Below, in pieces: positions 38,136-47,811 of a DNA stretch of 64,000 nt (positions within the stretch are counted from its first letter, which is position 1; each line of letters starts with the position of its first letter). Made by a program: the position numbers and the translations under genes. Source of the stretch: an uncultured Opitutia bacterium (GTDB taxonomy: Bacteria > Verrucomicrobiota > Verrucomicrobiia > Opitutales > Coraliomargaritaceae); NCBI GenBank assembly GCA_937136395.1, contig CAKZOI010000073.1, positions 1 through 64,000 on the forward strand. The letters are read 5' to 3'. The notes below the pieces were generated by a model. It ran no database searches and had not been told where the DNA came from. It saw nothing but the letters and a program-made list of their open reading frames with translations.

Positions 38136-40063
38136 TTAGTCTCCGTTCTAAAGCGCCACCAATAGGCACCGTCATTAATTACCCCTACTCGTTTACCGCC
38201 GACTTTGAAAGCTCCTGGATCGATCCACACGTAATATTGCGTATCTGGTTCAAGCGGCGGTAAATTCTTAAAAGATAGAGTGCGCTGTCCTTGATTGGGA
38301 TGCGATTCGTCTGGGTCGATCTCCCATACCGGATTCTCTTCATCGCTAACTTTAAATAAACGAATCCGTCCCCCATCCATATCACTCAAATCCACTGGGG
38401 CATCAAAGCGCATTTCTAAGTGGGTAGAACCAGGCGCAGTGAGTTTGGAATTCTCGGGAAATGTAGACAGCAGTTGCGGCGCAAACATTTGCATACGATG
38501 CCAGCCCCAGCCGTATTGAGATTCCATTACAGGACGTCGAAGTTCCGCAGGCATTTCAATCGATTCAGCATAGTCATGCCATTTCTTTATCAGCTGTCCT
38601 ACAAGTTCCTGCTTCGTATGCGCTAGATCTGTTTGCTCAGTGCGATCCTTTTTGAGATCAAACAATTGCCACGGACCACCGTATAAAGAGACCGCTTTCA
38701 TGTCATCTTCAATCCAAGCACGTGACTGGTTAAACCAAAGAAAACGACTCGGCTCATCAAACACTTCATCGCCCTTGACTGAAGCAAGAAAGGATCGACC
38801 TGTCAGTGGCTTTAACTGCTTGCTTTCGAGTGGATAGGAAATACCTGCGAGCTCTAATAATGTGGGATAAATATCTGTAATACTTATCGATGAATGATCA
38901 ATGGAGCCAGAGCGTGCACTCAACCCTTTCGGCCAATGGACGATGAAAGGAACAGATAGCGCACCTTCATGGCAGGCGTGCTTATAGTAGTTAAAGGGAG
39001 TGTTTTTCACCCATGCCCAGCCGTTACTCGACGTTGGGTTGTGACGCGCTTTCCATGGCATTTGATCAGCGTCATATTTAATCGATCCGTTATTATAATC
39101 TCCCCCATTGTCGGACATAAACATTATAACGGTATTTTCGAGCTCATCAACTGATTCCAGGAAATCAATCAAGCGGCCGACGCCCTGATCCATCTCATCA
39201 ACCATCGCGGCATAAGCTGCCATGCGGGCATCTTCAACGACTTTACGATGCTCTGGAAGCTCCTCCCACCGACGCACTTCAACACCATGTTGCGCGGGCA
39301 ACCAATCCGGATCAAGCAAGCCCAGCTCAAGCTGCCGTGTGTAACGTTTTTCACGAATCGCAGCATAGCCTTCCATATAGCGGCCACGGTATTTATCAAC
39401 GGTCTCCTTTTGCGCCTGCAATGGGTGGTGTGGTGCATTGTAAGAGACAAACATGAAGAACGGCTCCTCCTCTTCCAGCGCCTCCTTCATATAATCGATG
39501 CTTCGATCTGTAAATTCCGTCGTCGCATCAAAACCAGGCGTAAAGGCCTTAAAAGGCGCCTGCCCGTCAAACCAATCTGGACCACCAACAAAGCAATCAG
39601 ACATCCCACCTAGAAAACCAAAAAACCGATCAAAAACCTTCGAGGATCGTGGGTCCACATCGCCAGCGTGCCACTTACCGGACATCATTGTGCGATAGCC
39701 ACCAAGTTGCAAAAGGTTGGGTAAAGGGAGTGCCCCCTCATAACTCCCGCTTCCGGCTGCTGGATACGACATGCCTGCAAGCAAAGCAACACGTGTGGTC
39801 GAACACATCGGAGTCACACGAAACTGAGAAAAGCGAACGCCTTTAGTCGCTAAACGATCTATGCTTGGGGTCTCGATTTCGCCGCCATAACTACCGACAT
39901 CCGAATAGCCCAAATCATCCACCATGATTAGAAGCACATTCGGACGCTCTTCTGCAAAGGCAGGCGAGCATAACGATACACATGCCAGAAATGTATAGAT
40001 TGAGTTACGCACAAAACTCTGCATGCGGCCACTCAAACGCCATGCTAAAAGAATTCTGATCAT
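38132..40063 (-). CDS. Family S1 sulfatase with unusual CSTTR motif and C-terminal Ig-like domain
   Basis: 643 residues. The first ATG lies two bases after the upstream stop; a later ATG at 40024 would give a shorter leader (residues 14-37, ending PAFA). The core is PNVLLIMVDDLGYSDVGSYG. The motif position reads C87-S-T-T-R, with Thr where CxPxR has Pro or Ala. Other active-site segments are intact (MMSGKWHAGD, FVSYNAPHHPLQAQ, MFMSDNGGDYNNG). After residue about 530 comes an extra domain that looks Ig-like (LPPLEPDTQYYVWIDPGAFK), rare among plain sulfatases. Probably active if its maturase accepts Thr. Confidence 0.88.
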   Translation of the reverse strand: MIRILLAWRLSGRMQSFVRNSIYTFLACVSLCSPAFAEERPNVLLIMVDDLGYSDVGSYGGEIETPSIDRLATKGVRFSQFRVTPMCSTTRVALLAGMSYPAAGSGSYEGALPLPNLLQLGGYRTMMSGKWHAGDVDPRSSKVFDRFFGFLGGMSDCFVGGPDWFDGQAPFKAFTPGFDATTEFTDRSIDYMKEALEEEEPFFMFVSYNAPHHPLQAQKETVDKYRGRYMEGYAAIREKRYTRQLELGLLDPDWLPAQHGVEVRRWEELPEHRKVVEDARMAAYAAMVDEMDQGVGRLIDFLESVDELENTVIMFMSDNGGDYNNGSIKYDADQMPWKARHNPTSSNGWAWVKNTPFNYYKHACHEGALSVPFIVHWPKGLSARSGSIDHSSISITDIYPTLLELAGISYPLESKQLKPLTGRSFLASVKGDEVFDEPSRFLWFNQSRAWIEDDMKAVSLYGGPWQLFDLKKDRTEQTDLAHTKQELVGQLIKKWHDYAESIEMPAELRRPVMESQYGWGWHRMQMFAPQLLSTFPENSKLTAPGSTHLEMRFDAPVDLSDMDGGRIRLFKVSDEENPVWEIDPDESHPNQGQRTLSFKNLPPLEPDTQYYVWIDPGAFKVGGKRVGVINDGAYWWRFRTETK

Positions 40064-40065
40064 AG

Positions 40066-41523
40066 TTAATCGGGTGAGCCAGTTGTCTCTTGATGGTGCG
40101 GTATCTCCAATGGGCTTTTCTTAATGTCCTTTGTCACTTCGCGCCAATCTGCCATTTGAGAACGCATATGTTTGAGCATTTCCTGGCGCTCGGGGTGGCC
40201 CGCTAAATCATTTAACCCCCACTTATCTTCATCTAGTTTGAAAAGATGCTCAGGCGCTCTCGGCTTATCAAAGAGGGTCAAATAATTATACGCCTCTGGA
40301 TGGCTATCTTTCGCAGCGATAATCGCATCGTAAGCATAGTTCCCCCAGACTTCGACGCCGCGAAGATCATCTGGCAAGCGCTGCTTCTTCTTTGGGTCTA
40401 CGTTTAATATATAATACCAGTTTCCATCCGTAATCACACGTTGTGGGTAAAATTCACGCGGATCTGGACCATGCGAATTATGCTCTGCAAATACATACTG
40501 GCGTCCCTCAATCGTCTCTTCTCCACTGAGAATCGGGCGTAAAGAATCACCTTGCATGACCTCTGGAATCTCGATCCCACAATAGTCCAAAATTGTCGGT
40601 GCATAATCAATTTGCGAAACAGGTGTTCGATTGGTCTGCCCTTTCACCACTCCTGGGCCAACAACAGCAAGTGGTATGCGCATACCAGTCGGGTATGCGG
40701 ATGCTTTTGCATAGTGAATCGGCATACCTTGGTCTGCGGTAAAGAAAATGAGCGTATCATCGCGTAAGCCAGCTTCCTCTAAAGCTTCAAGAATCGCACC
40801 CACACAATCATCCGCAATCTCAACGCAGGCAAAATACTCCTGCATATCACGACGCACGCCAGGTGTGTCTGGCAAAAAACCGGGCACCTCAATACTCTCT
40901 GCTGCTGGCAATTTTTGGTCTGGATTGTTTCTCAAATGAGTTCGATACGGACGGTGCGGAGCTGCCACATTGGCATGTATAAAAAAGGGCTTATCACCGG
41001 CTTCTTTAATGAAATGGCTGATCGCTTGTTTAAACCGCTTCGGTGTCGATTGCACTGGATTACGCCCATCATACGGATAGCGCCATGCCGGGCTTAAATG
41101 TAGCTTCTGAGTAATCGCTGTATAATAACCGTTTGCCTTAAAAAGCTCTGGAAGGGTCGCCACATGTTTACCAATGCCCACTTTATCGACAATGTGCGTC
41201 TGACGGGAGAATGCCTTATCTGGTAAATTTAATGGCGGCGTATGCACATTACGCCAGTTGCCATTACTATGTGGCCACATGCCCGTCAAAATTGCCGTTC
41301 TCGACGGAGAGCAGGATGCGGATGCCGAAAAAGCATTATGAAAATACACTCCTTCTTTAGCGAGGCCATCAATGTGGGGTGTTTCAATCCCGGGCGTGCC
41401 GAGCAATGAGAGATCGGGGCTCATATCATCCGCAAGAATGAAAACGACATTCTGCTTTGCAGATACATTAAACTGTAAAGCCGCTGCAAGTGAGAGAGTA
41501 AGGAGTCGGTGATGTAGTCGCAT
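40066..41523 (-). CDS. Family S1 sulfatase, N-sulfoglucosamine sulfohydrolase-like, secreted
   Basis: 485 residues from the ATG at 41523 (the frame opens at 41559), which gives a clean leader RLHHRLLTLSLAAALQFNVSA. The core is QNVVFILADDMSPDLSLLG. The formylglycine motif is C-S-P-S-R in FSASASCSPSRTAILTGMWP. FIHANVAAPHRPY and FFTADQGMPIHYAKA are also seen. The arrangement resembles the heparan-N-sulfatase/SGSH-like group (S1_8), whose bacterial members act on several glycans. It is followed two bases later by the CSTTR sulfatase. Confidence 0.9.
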   Translation of the reverse strand: MRLHHRLLTLSLAAALQFNVSAKQNVVFILADDMSPDLSLLGTPGIETPHIDGLAKEGVYFHNAFSASASCSPSRTAILTGMWPHSNGNWRNVHTPPLNLPDKAFSRQTHIVDKVGIGKHVATLPELFKANGYYTAITQKLHLSPAWRYPYDGRNPVQSTPKRFKQAISHFIKEAGDKPFFIHANVAAPHRPYRTHLRNNPDQKLPAAESIEVPGFLPDTPGVRRDMQEYFACVEIADDCVGAILEALEEAGLRDDTLIFFTADQGMPIHYAKASAYPTGMRIPLAVVGPGVVKGQTNRTPVSQIDYAPTILDYCGIEIPEVMQGDSLRPILSGEETIEGRQYVFAEHNSHGPDPREFYPQRVITDGNWYYILNVDPKKKQRLPDDLRGVEVWGNYAYDAIIAAKDSHPEAYNYLTLFDKPRAPEHLFKLDEDKWGLNDLAGHPERQEMLKHMRSQMADWREVTKDIKKSPLEIPHHQETTGSPD

Positions 41524-41549
41524 AGAATATATATATTGAATATGAAAAA

Positions 41550-43373
41550 TTAGTTCCAAATGTGTATTGTTTGCCCTGCCGAATTGACTAAGCGTATGTT
41601 TTCTAGTTCAACCGCCCCGGGCCCGCGTGAGGGGTCCATACGCACATTCTTTAATAAGCCATTAAACGGTAGCTCTACGCTATACGTATGCCACTGCCCA
41701 TCATGCTTCACATCAAATTCCGTGGAATGCTCACCCTTGAAGGCCTTCACTTTGTCGGTCGTCCAAAAAACTTGGCCACCGCCAGAGCTATTCGATCGCA
41801 TAGTAAATTGTAATCTTAATGGCCCCGCGTTTTTACCTTTCGGCTTAGTGACCATCCTGGGATCACTACCTGTTGCGACCACTTTCAATACATCACCCTC
41901 ACGTGAGAGATCGAGCTCACCCATAGCACTCCAACCCATCACTGGCTTCGATCCAAAACGTGGATTTTTAATGGGGACGAGCACACCAGCCTCTTTTAAA
42001 TGTGCTTCAATTATCGAGTCTAAGGCTTGAACCTTTTCGGGCATCGAAGCAGCTAGGTTTTTCGATTCGCCAATATCTTCCTTCAAATTATACAACTCAT
42101 AGCGGTGTGCTTGATTTTCGCCGTCGTAGTAGAAACGATAGAGTTTATAATCCCCCACTCGCACACTCGTATTTGGTAGGTTATCGGTCGCAGGAACATA
42201 GTGCGGGAAGTCAGAGATGATCGGTCCGCGATCATGTGCCTCCCCTTTGATTGCTGCGGTGAAATCAACGCCATCAATGTGAAGTTCAGGGCGCTGAGCT
42301 AATCCAGCCATCCTTAGAATCGTAGGATACAGATCGACTGAAGAAATGATCGCATCCGAGACACCTCCTGGCTTGGATACTTCTGGCCAAGAAACGATTA
42401 ACGGCACACGAACCCCACCTTCGTAGTTGTTACCTTTACCACTTCTAAACGGCGCATTGCTAGTCGGTGTTGTGCCATCGACTTGATTATACATATTACC
42501 ACCATTGTCAGATGTGAATATAATGACGGTATCATCGCGTATACCAAGACGATCAAGGGTATCTAGTAGGCGCTCAATATTGGTGTCCATTGTCTCGATC
42601 ATAGCCCCCATTGTGGGTGACTTTTGATCATAATTCGGATCAACCAGCTGCTCGTATTTGTCGATAAGTTCAGGCTTTGCTTGAAACGGTGCATGCACGT
42701 CGTAAAACCAGAGATTCAGCAGAAAAGGGCCTTCTCGATTCTGATCAATAAACTCTAAAGCTTCGTCCGTTATGGCATCCGAAATATGAGTGCCTGGCTT
42801 CACTTTTTTGATAGTATTTATCGGCCATGGTGCGAAAAAACCACCTGGAGGGCCTGGATGATGGCGACCACCTACGACCACATCAAATCCTTGATTCTCT
42901 GGAATGTAATCACCACGCCCTAAATGCCACTTGCCTACAAATGCCGTATGATAGCCTACATCCTTTAAAAGCTCTGCATAGGTGACATACTCGTTTGGCA
43001 ATCGCGACCGAGACTGCGGTATTATCGCGGGCTTATCGGGTGTCGCAGTCGTTCCCTGCTTAGGATTTAAAATTTCCTGAGCAATATGCCCGGATGCAGA
43101 AGTAAATTTCAAGCGGCCTGGATACTGCCCAGTCAAAATACTCGCACGTGTCGGACAGCACAGGGGGTTCGCACTATATGCATCCGTAAAACGCACACCC
43201 TCGCTCGCCAAACGATCAATACCAGGAGTCTTATAAAATTCACTCCCATAGGCCGCACTATCTTTCCAGCCAAGATCATCAGCGACGATGAGGATAATAT
43301 TTGGCGGTTTAGCAGATAGTGATCCGACAAACGCGCCGACAAGGGCTAAAAATAATAGGATTAAATAGTTCAT
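41550..43373 (-). CDS. Family S1 sulfatase with C-terminal jelly-roll module, secreted
   Basis: 607 residues with a leader ending SLSA (residue 21). The core is PNIILIVADDLGWKDSAAYG with motif C72-C-P-T-R in SANPLCCPTRASILTGQYPG. Then FVGKWHLGRGDYIPENQGFD and VVGGRHHPGPPGGFFAPWP, shared with the sulfatases at 18856 and 43491. After residue about 480 a beta-rich module follows (LRLQFTMRSNSSGGGQVFW, KHDGQWHTYSVELPFNG), probably glycan binding, like the free protein at 37146. It lies in the four-sulfatase run, 117 bases after its upstream neighbour. Confidence 0.92.
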   Translation of the reverse strand: MNYLILLFLALVGAFVGSLSAKPPNIILIVADDLGWKDSAAYGSEFYKTPGIDRLASEGVRFTDAYSANPLCCPTRASILTGQYPGRLKFTSASGHIAQEILNPKQGTTATPDKPAIIPQSRSRLPNEYVTYAELLKDVGYHTAFVGKWHLGRGDYIPENQGFDVVVGGRHHPGPPGGFFAPWPINTIKKVKPGTHISDAITDEALEFIDQNREGPFLLNLWFYDVHAPFQAKPELIDKYEQLVDPNYDQKSPTMGAMIETMDTNIERLLDTLDRLGIRDDTVIIFTSDNGGNMYNQVDGTTPTSNAPFRSGKGNNYEGGVRVPLIVSWPEVSKPGGVSDAIISSVDLYPTILRMAGLAQRPELHIDGVDFTAAIKGEAHDRGPIISDFPHYVPATDNLPNTSVRVGDYKLYRFYYDGENQAHRYELYNLKEDIGESKNLAASMPEKVQALDSIIEAHLKEAGVLVPIKNPRFGSKPVMGWSAMGELDLSREGDVLKVVATGSDPRMVTKPKGKNAGPLRLQFTMRSNSSGGGQVFWTTDKVKAFKGEHSTEFDVKHDGQWHTYSVELPFNGLLKNVRMDPSRGPGAVELENIRLVNSAGQTIHIWN

Positions 43374-43490
43374 TTCTGAGGTATATGCGTTGTTTTACCA
43401 GAGCTCATAAGCAATGTTGACCATACAGGAAACCATTCTTGTAAGATGTCAATTAACAATGCAAAACAGTCGCAACATCTTATTAAGCTA

Positions 43491-45281
43491 CTAGCGCGAG
43501 ACAATGCGCACATCTGACAGATGTGTCCGACCCGGTTGTTCCATATCCAAGTTCAAAGTAATCGCTTCACCAGATACAACTCGACCTAGAGGCACACGAA
43601 TCGTTCTAGGACTTAGATCTGGCACAACTTTGACTGGGCGACCGTATATCGGTTCTGCGCCCACTCCAGCTGTCGCACCAACTGCACAATTGGACAAAAT
43701 GCTAAATTCCAAATGCGTCCCAGCACTGTCCTCTTTAGGAGTATATAATAAGGTTACATGCTCCGCATAAGAAGTCATCGCCAAATTATCCTCCGAGCTT
43801 CCACCACTTAAGTAGCCACCAGACTTCATCATGAACCCTGCCTGTATCAATTCTGGATCATAATCTGGATTCTTGCGTGGCAACAATGTTTCGGTCTCCT
43901 CTAAGTTCTTGGCCAGCCAAGCTTTCAATCGTTCAGCAACTTCTGGATATTTGTTTACTAAGTTGTATGCCTCACCGACATCACTTTCTAGGTCATATAA
44001 TTCGAAAAGATCTTCTTGATTCGGCCCTCTGTTGAAAAAACGGAACAGCTTCCAACGCCCATCACGAACCCAGACATTCGAAATATTACCGGTCGCGAGA
44101 ACCGTATGCCCAAACATACTGGTTATTGGGGGACGCTCCATCGTCTCTCCTCCAAACGCAGGAACCAGACTGACTCCGTCGAGCACAGCCTCAGGAGGTG
44201 CCTTCAAATCAGCCACTTCGACCAGTGTCGGGAAATAATCATAACTAATCGCTATGGTATCTGTCCATGCACCAGCAGCGACCTTACCAGGCCATTTAAC
44301 AATTAAAGGCACACGTGAGCCGCCCTCGTAATTATTTCCTTTACCTGCCTTGAGCGGATAGTTGTTCGTCGGGTTCACACCTTCGGGGCGATCATACATA
44401 TTGCCGCCGTTATCCGAGGAAAAGATCACGATGGTATTATCATCCAATCCAAGTCGTTTGAGCGCTTCATTCACCTTACCAACATTTTGGTCCATCGTTT
44501 CAACCATTGCTCCCATGATTGCAGATTTCTGATACTCTGCATCTGCGACAAGCGGTGCGTATTTTTCAACGAGCTCAGGCTTGCCTTGAAATGGTGCGTG
44601 CACGTTAAAAAACCACAGAGCCAGAAAAAAAGGCTCATCTTTTTTTGATTCGATAAAGTCAACCGCCGCATCGCCAATCACATCATCAGCATTTGGATTC
44701 CCTTCGACAACAGGCATGTTTGTGGTCTCTGGATCCCAAGGACCGAAAAAGCCTGGAGGTGGAGGGCCAGGAAAAGCTCGACCTCCGACGACATGATCAA
44801 AGCCATAACTCTCAGGAATATATGGGGCATACCCTAAATGCCATTTTCCCATAAATGCGGTCGCATAGCCACCCTCTTTCAATAGTTTAGAAATTGTGAT
44901 CGAATCCAAGGGCAAACGATTGCCCGTTTGAGGATTAGTCATCGGATACCCGGGAGCGCCTGTAGCATTTTCCTGAGGGTTCAAGTTCACCTGTTGTAAA
45001 TGGCCTTCTGGGGTCGTGATACGTAATCGACCGACTGTTTGACCAGTTAAAATACTGGCACGAGTCGGTGTGCATAGCGGACTCGATGCATACGCATTCG
45101 AGAAGCTCAAGCCCTCTGCAGCAAGGGCATCTACGTGCGGTGTATCATACAATTCACTGCCATAAGCACCGACATCACGCCAACCTAAGTCATCAACGAT
45201 GATCATAACGATATTCGGTCGCGATTTCTCAGCCGATAATACAAAGGGTATAATTAAAAAGAGGAATATGAGGTGACGCAT
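43491..45281 (-). CDS. Family S1 sulfatase with C-terminal extension, secreted
   Basis: 596 residues with a leader at 1-17 (RHLIFLFLIIPFVLSA). The core is PNIVMIIVDDLGWRDVGAYG and the motif is C70-T-P-T-R. MGKWHLGYAPYIPESYGFD and VVGGRAFPGPPPPGFFGPWD place it in the subfamily of the sulfatases at 18856 and 41550. The last 75 residues form a beta-rich tail (VTLLYTPKEDSAGTHLEFSI, THLSDVRIVSR) resembling the end of a jelly roll. It has its own 172-bp upstream gap, which may hold a promoter. Confidence 0.92.
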   Translation of the reverse strand: MRHLIFLFLIIPFVLSAEKSRPNIVMIIVDDLGWRDVGAYGSELYDTPHVDALAAEGLSFSNAYASSPLCTPTRASILTGQTVGRLRITTPEGHLQQVNLNPQENATGAPGYPMTNPQTGNRLPLDSITISKLLKEGGYATAFMGKWHLGYAPYIPESYGFDHVVGGRAFPGPPPPGFFGPWDPETTNMPVVEGNPNADDVIGDAAVDFIESKKDEPFFLALWFFNVHAPFQGKPELVEKYAPLVADAEYQKSAIMGAMVETMDQNVGKVNEALKRLGLDDNTIVIFSSDNGGNMYDRPEGVNPTNNYPLKAGKGNNYEGGSRVPLIVKWPGKVAAGAWTDTIAISYDYFPTLVEVADLKAPPEAVLDGVSLVPAFGGETMERPPITSMFGHTVLATGNISNVWVRDGRWKLFRFFNRGPNQEDLFELYDLESDVGEAYNLVNKYPEVAERLKAWLAKNLEETETLLPRKNPDYDPELIQAGFMMKSGGYLSGGSSEDNLAMTSYAEHVTLLYTPKEDSAGTHLEFSILSNCAVGATAGVGAEPIYGRPVKVVPDLSPRTIRVPLGRVVSGEAITLNLDMEQPGRTHLSDVRIVSR

Positions 45282-45453
45282 TTTTTGATTAGGGTTATAA
45301 ATAATAATAAAATAATAGTGAGAAAAATCGCATAACTGGCAAATGGTTCCGCGTTCAATTCGTCTATGGTGCTTTGACAGTATCTATGACACCGTGTGCC
45401 ATCTAAAATGAACCGAGGAAGAATGGGTATTCGATTGAAAGCAAATAGACAGC

Positions 45454-47775
45454 TTAATTGGCTAAATAGTTTTCAACCTCCAGATTGTATTCCCCCGAAG
45501 GAAGCAGTAGTTCACATTTCCCAAAAAGTGACGTCGACTTTTGCTTATATCGTGCTGGAACAGCCTTACCGCCCAATCGCATCTGTGACCATTTAAGTGC
45601 GGGTAAACGTATGACTGCATCCGCACCTTCTGGAATAGTGAAGTCGAAGGTGAAGACCTTCCCTTTTTGTCGCCATTTAGAAACATATCGCCCGGCATTG
45701 GTTTCAAGTGATCCGCCACCATAGCTCATCCCGCCACCTGGAAGTGGCGCCAAGATAGCTCTTTTATAACCGTTATAGTCCGGATGTGGTGCAATGCCGC
45801 AGACACGTTGATACAACCATTCACCAATTGCACCATACGCATAATGGTTAAATGAATTCATCTCAACTGGTCCGAATCCACTCTCCTTTGTCCAACTGTT
45901 CCAACGCTCCCACATCGTCGAAGCTCCGTTCTTTATCGGATACAGCCAACTAGGATATGTCTCTTGTTTCAACAATCGATAGGCCACATCACAACGACCA
46001 ATCTTTGTCAGCACTGGGTTCAACAGCGGAGTGCCTAAAAAACCTGTAGAAAGATGCCAATTTCGCGATTCAATACAGTGGACTAAATTCCCCGCTGCCG
46101 CTTTAAACAGTTCTTCAGGAACCAAATCAAAACCTAGGGCTAATAAATAGCTCGTCTGCGTGTTTCCCAAAACATGGCCTGTCTTGGTAATAAAACGCTC
46201 TTGGAAAGCCTGCTTGATCGTTTCTGCAAGCTTGGTATAATTCTCCGCCAGCTTCGCCTTCCCCAATGCCGCTGCCATGCTCGCCATTAGCTGAGCATCG
46301 CGCGCAAAATAAGCCGTGCCAATCAAATCCTTAGGAGTCGGCGACCACTCTGGCCGTGTGGCATCCACAGCCAACCAGTCTCCGTAGCGCGTATCAGGCT
46401 GAATGAGGCCCATCGACTGGTTCTTTAAAAATGCGATATACGCTTCCATCGCTTTCCAATTCTCACGCACAATACGCAGGCGTCCAGTGTGCTGCCAAAC
46501 GGCATGCGGAACAATAATTCCCGCATCCCCCCAACCTGCGTTACCATGCCAGCCTAAAATATCAGGTGCCGTGTCTGGGAAGGCACCATCTAAGCGCTGC
46601 CCATCACGCATGGCATCCATCCACTGTCGGTAAAAGCCTTCACATTTATAATTAAAACAAGCGGTATTCACAAATACCTGCACATCCCCCGACCACCCGA
46701 GACGCTCATCACGCTGTGGGCAATCAGTTGGTGCTTCGAAGAAATTACCGCGTTGCCCCCATGTTATCGAACGATGTAATTGATTGATCAATGGGTCTGA
46801 GCAGCTGAACTCACCTCGTTTCTTCAAATCGTTATGCATCACGCAAGCAGTCAAATCTTCCGCAGTGAGTTCATCGCCCGCCCCTGCGATCTCTGCAAAA
46901 CGAAAGCCATGAAAGGTAAAACGAGGCATATAGACCTCTTCGCCAGCTCCTTTGCAGACGTAAACATCCGTCGCCTTCGCATCGCGCAAGTTCTCGACAT
47001 ACAGCGCGCCGTCCGCTTTCAGCATCTCCGCAAAACGCATAACGATTTTTTGACCACGAGTCGTATTGCGCAACCGGATACGCAAGTTGCCGACTAGATT
47101 CTGACCGAAATCTACAATTACTTTTGATTTACGTAAGGTCAGCGACTCAGGTGTTCGCTCTTCTGTGATACGCACAGGTGCACATTTTTTAAGCCGAAGT
47201 TTTATATCTGGAGCCTCTACTGTTTGAGCAGTGCGCCAGCCAGCCCTACTAGAATTCACGGTAGACCAAGCATCCAACTCCTTACGAGCATCATAGGTTT
47301 CACCGTTATAAATTGATTGCTTACGCACGGCACCCATACGACAGGACCAATCGTCATCTGAGACGATATATTCAACCCGACCATCTTCATAAGTCAGCAC
47401 AAGTTCCGCAATGAACATTGTCCTCGGAGCAAACGTGACAGCGTGCCCCTTAGGCCCAAATGGAGCCCCTGCCCAGCCATCTGCTAAAATAAGCCCTAAG
47501 CAGTTTTTTCCTGCCTTTAGATGTTTCTGCACATCATAATGACATACATACGCACGTTTACGATAGTCACTCCACCCCGGTGTAAAATAATCAGCGCTGA
47601 CACGCTCGCCATTTAACCAAGGTTCCACAACACCTAGCCCAGAGAACCGGAGCCGAGCCGAGACTACAGTCGACTTCACCTCAAACTGAGTTCGGAAATA
47701 ATAGGCGGCCTGCAAAGCAGTGACCGTAGAAGCAGTAGATGAGAGCCAAACAGCTCCGTCAGAAAACTGAGTCAT
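45454..47775 (-). CDS. GH78 alpha-L-rhamnosidase, short form without leader
   Basis: 773 residues, shorter than the other three GH78 enzymes. The N-terminal Fn3-like domain and signal peptide are missing. It begins in the lectin-like domain (RLRFSGLGVVEPWLNGERV). Then the sandwich (VIVDFGQNLVGNLRI), the barrel with acid motif DCPQRDERLGWSGD, the base E623 in STMWERWNSW, and the C-terminal sandwich are all intact, so it should be active, probably in the cytoplasm. It lies between the secreted protein at 47812 and the sulfatase run. An unannotated start upstream is unlikely because the next gene ends 36 bases away. Confidence 0.9.
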   Translation of the reverse strand: MTQFSDGAVWLSSTASTVTALQAAYYFRTQFEVKSTVVSARLRFSGLGVVEPWLNGERVSADYFTPGWSDYRKRAYVCHYDVQKHLKAGKNCLGLILADGWAGAPFGPKGHAVTFAPRTMFIAELVLTYEDGRVEYIVSDDDWSCRMGAVRKQSIYNGETYDARKELDAWSTVNSSRAGWRTAQTVEAPDIKLRLKKCAPVRITEERTPESLTLRKSKVIVDFGQNLVGNLRIRLRNTTRGQKIVMRFAEMLKADGALYVENLRDAKATDVYVCKGAGEEVYMPRFTFHGFRFAEIAGAGDELTAEDLTACVMHNDLKKRGEFSCSDPLINQLHRSITWGQRGNFFEAPTDCPQRDERLGWSGDVQVFVNTACFNYKCEGFYRQWMDAMRDGQRLDGAFPDTAPDILGWHGNAGWGDAGIIVPHAVWQHTGRLRIVRENWKAMEAYIAFLKNQSMGLIQPDTRYGDWLAVDATRPEWSPTPKDLIGTAYFARDAQLMASMAAALGKAKLAENYTKLAETIKQAFQERFITKTGHVLGNTQTSYLLALGFDLVPEELFKAAAGNLVHCIESRNWHLSTGFLGTPLLNPVLTKIGRCDVAYRLLKQETYPSWLYPIKNGASTMWERWNSWTKESGFGPVEMNSFNHYAYGAIGEWLYQRVCGIAPHPDYNGYKRAILAPLPGGGMSYGGGSLETNAGRYVSKWRQKGKVFTFDFTIPEGADAVIRLPALKWSQMRLGGKAVPARYKQKSTSLFGKCELLLPSGEYNLEVENYLAN

Positions 47776-47811
47776 ATAAGGACTGTATAGATACTAAATT
47801 CAAAAAATACA

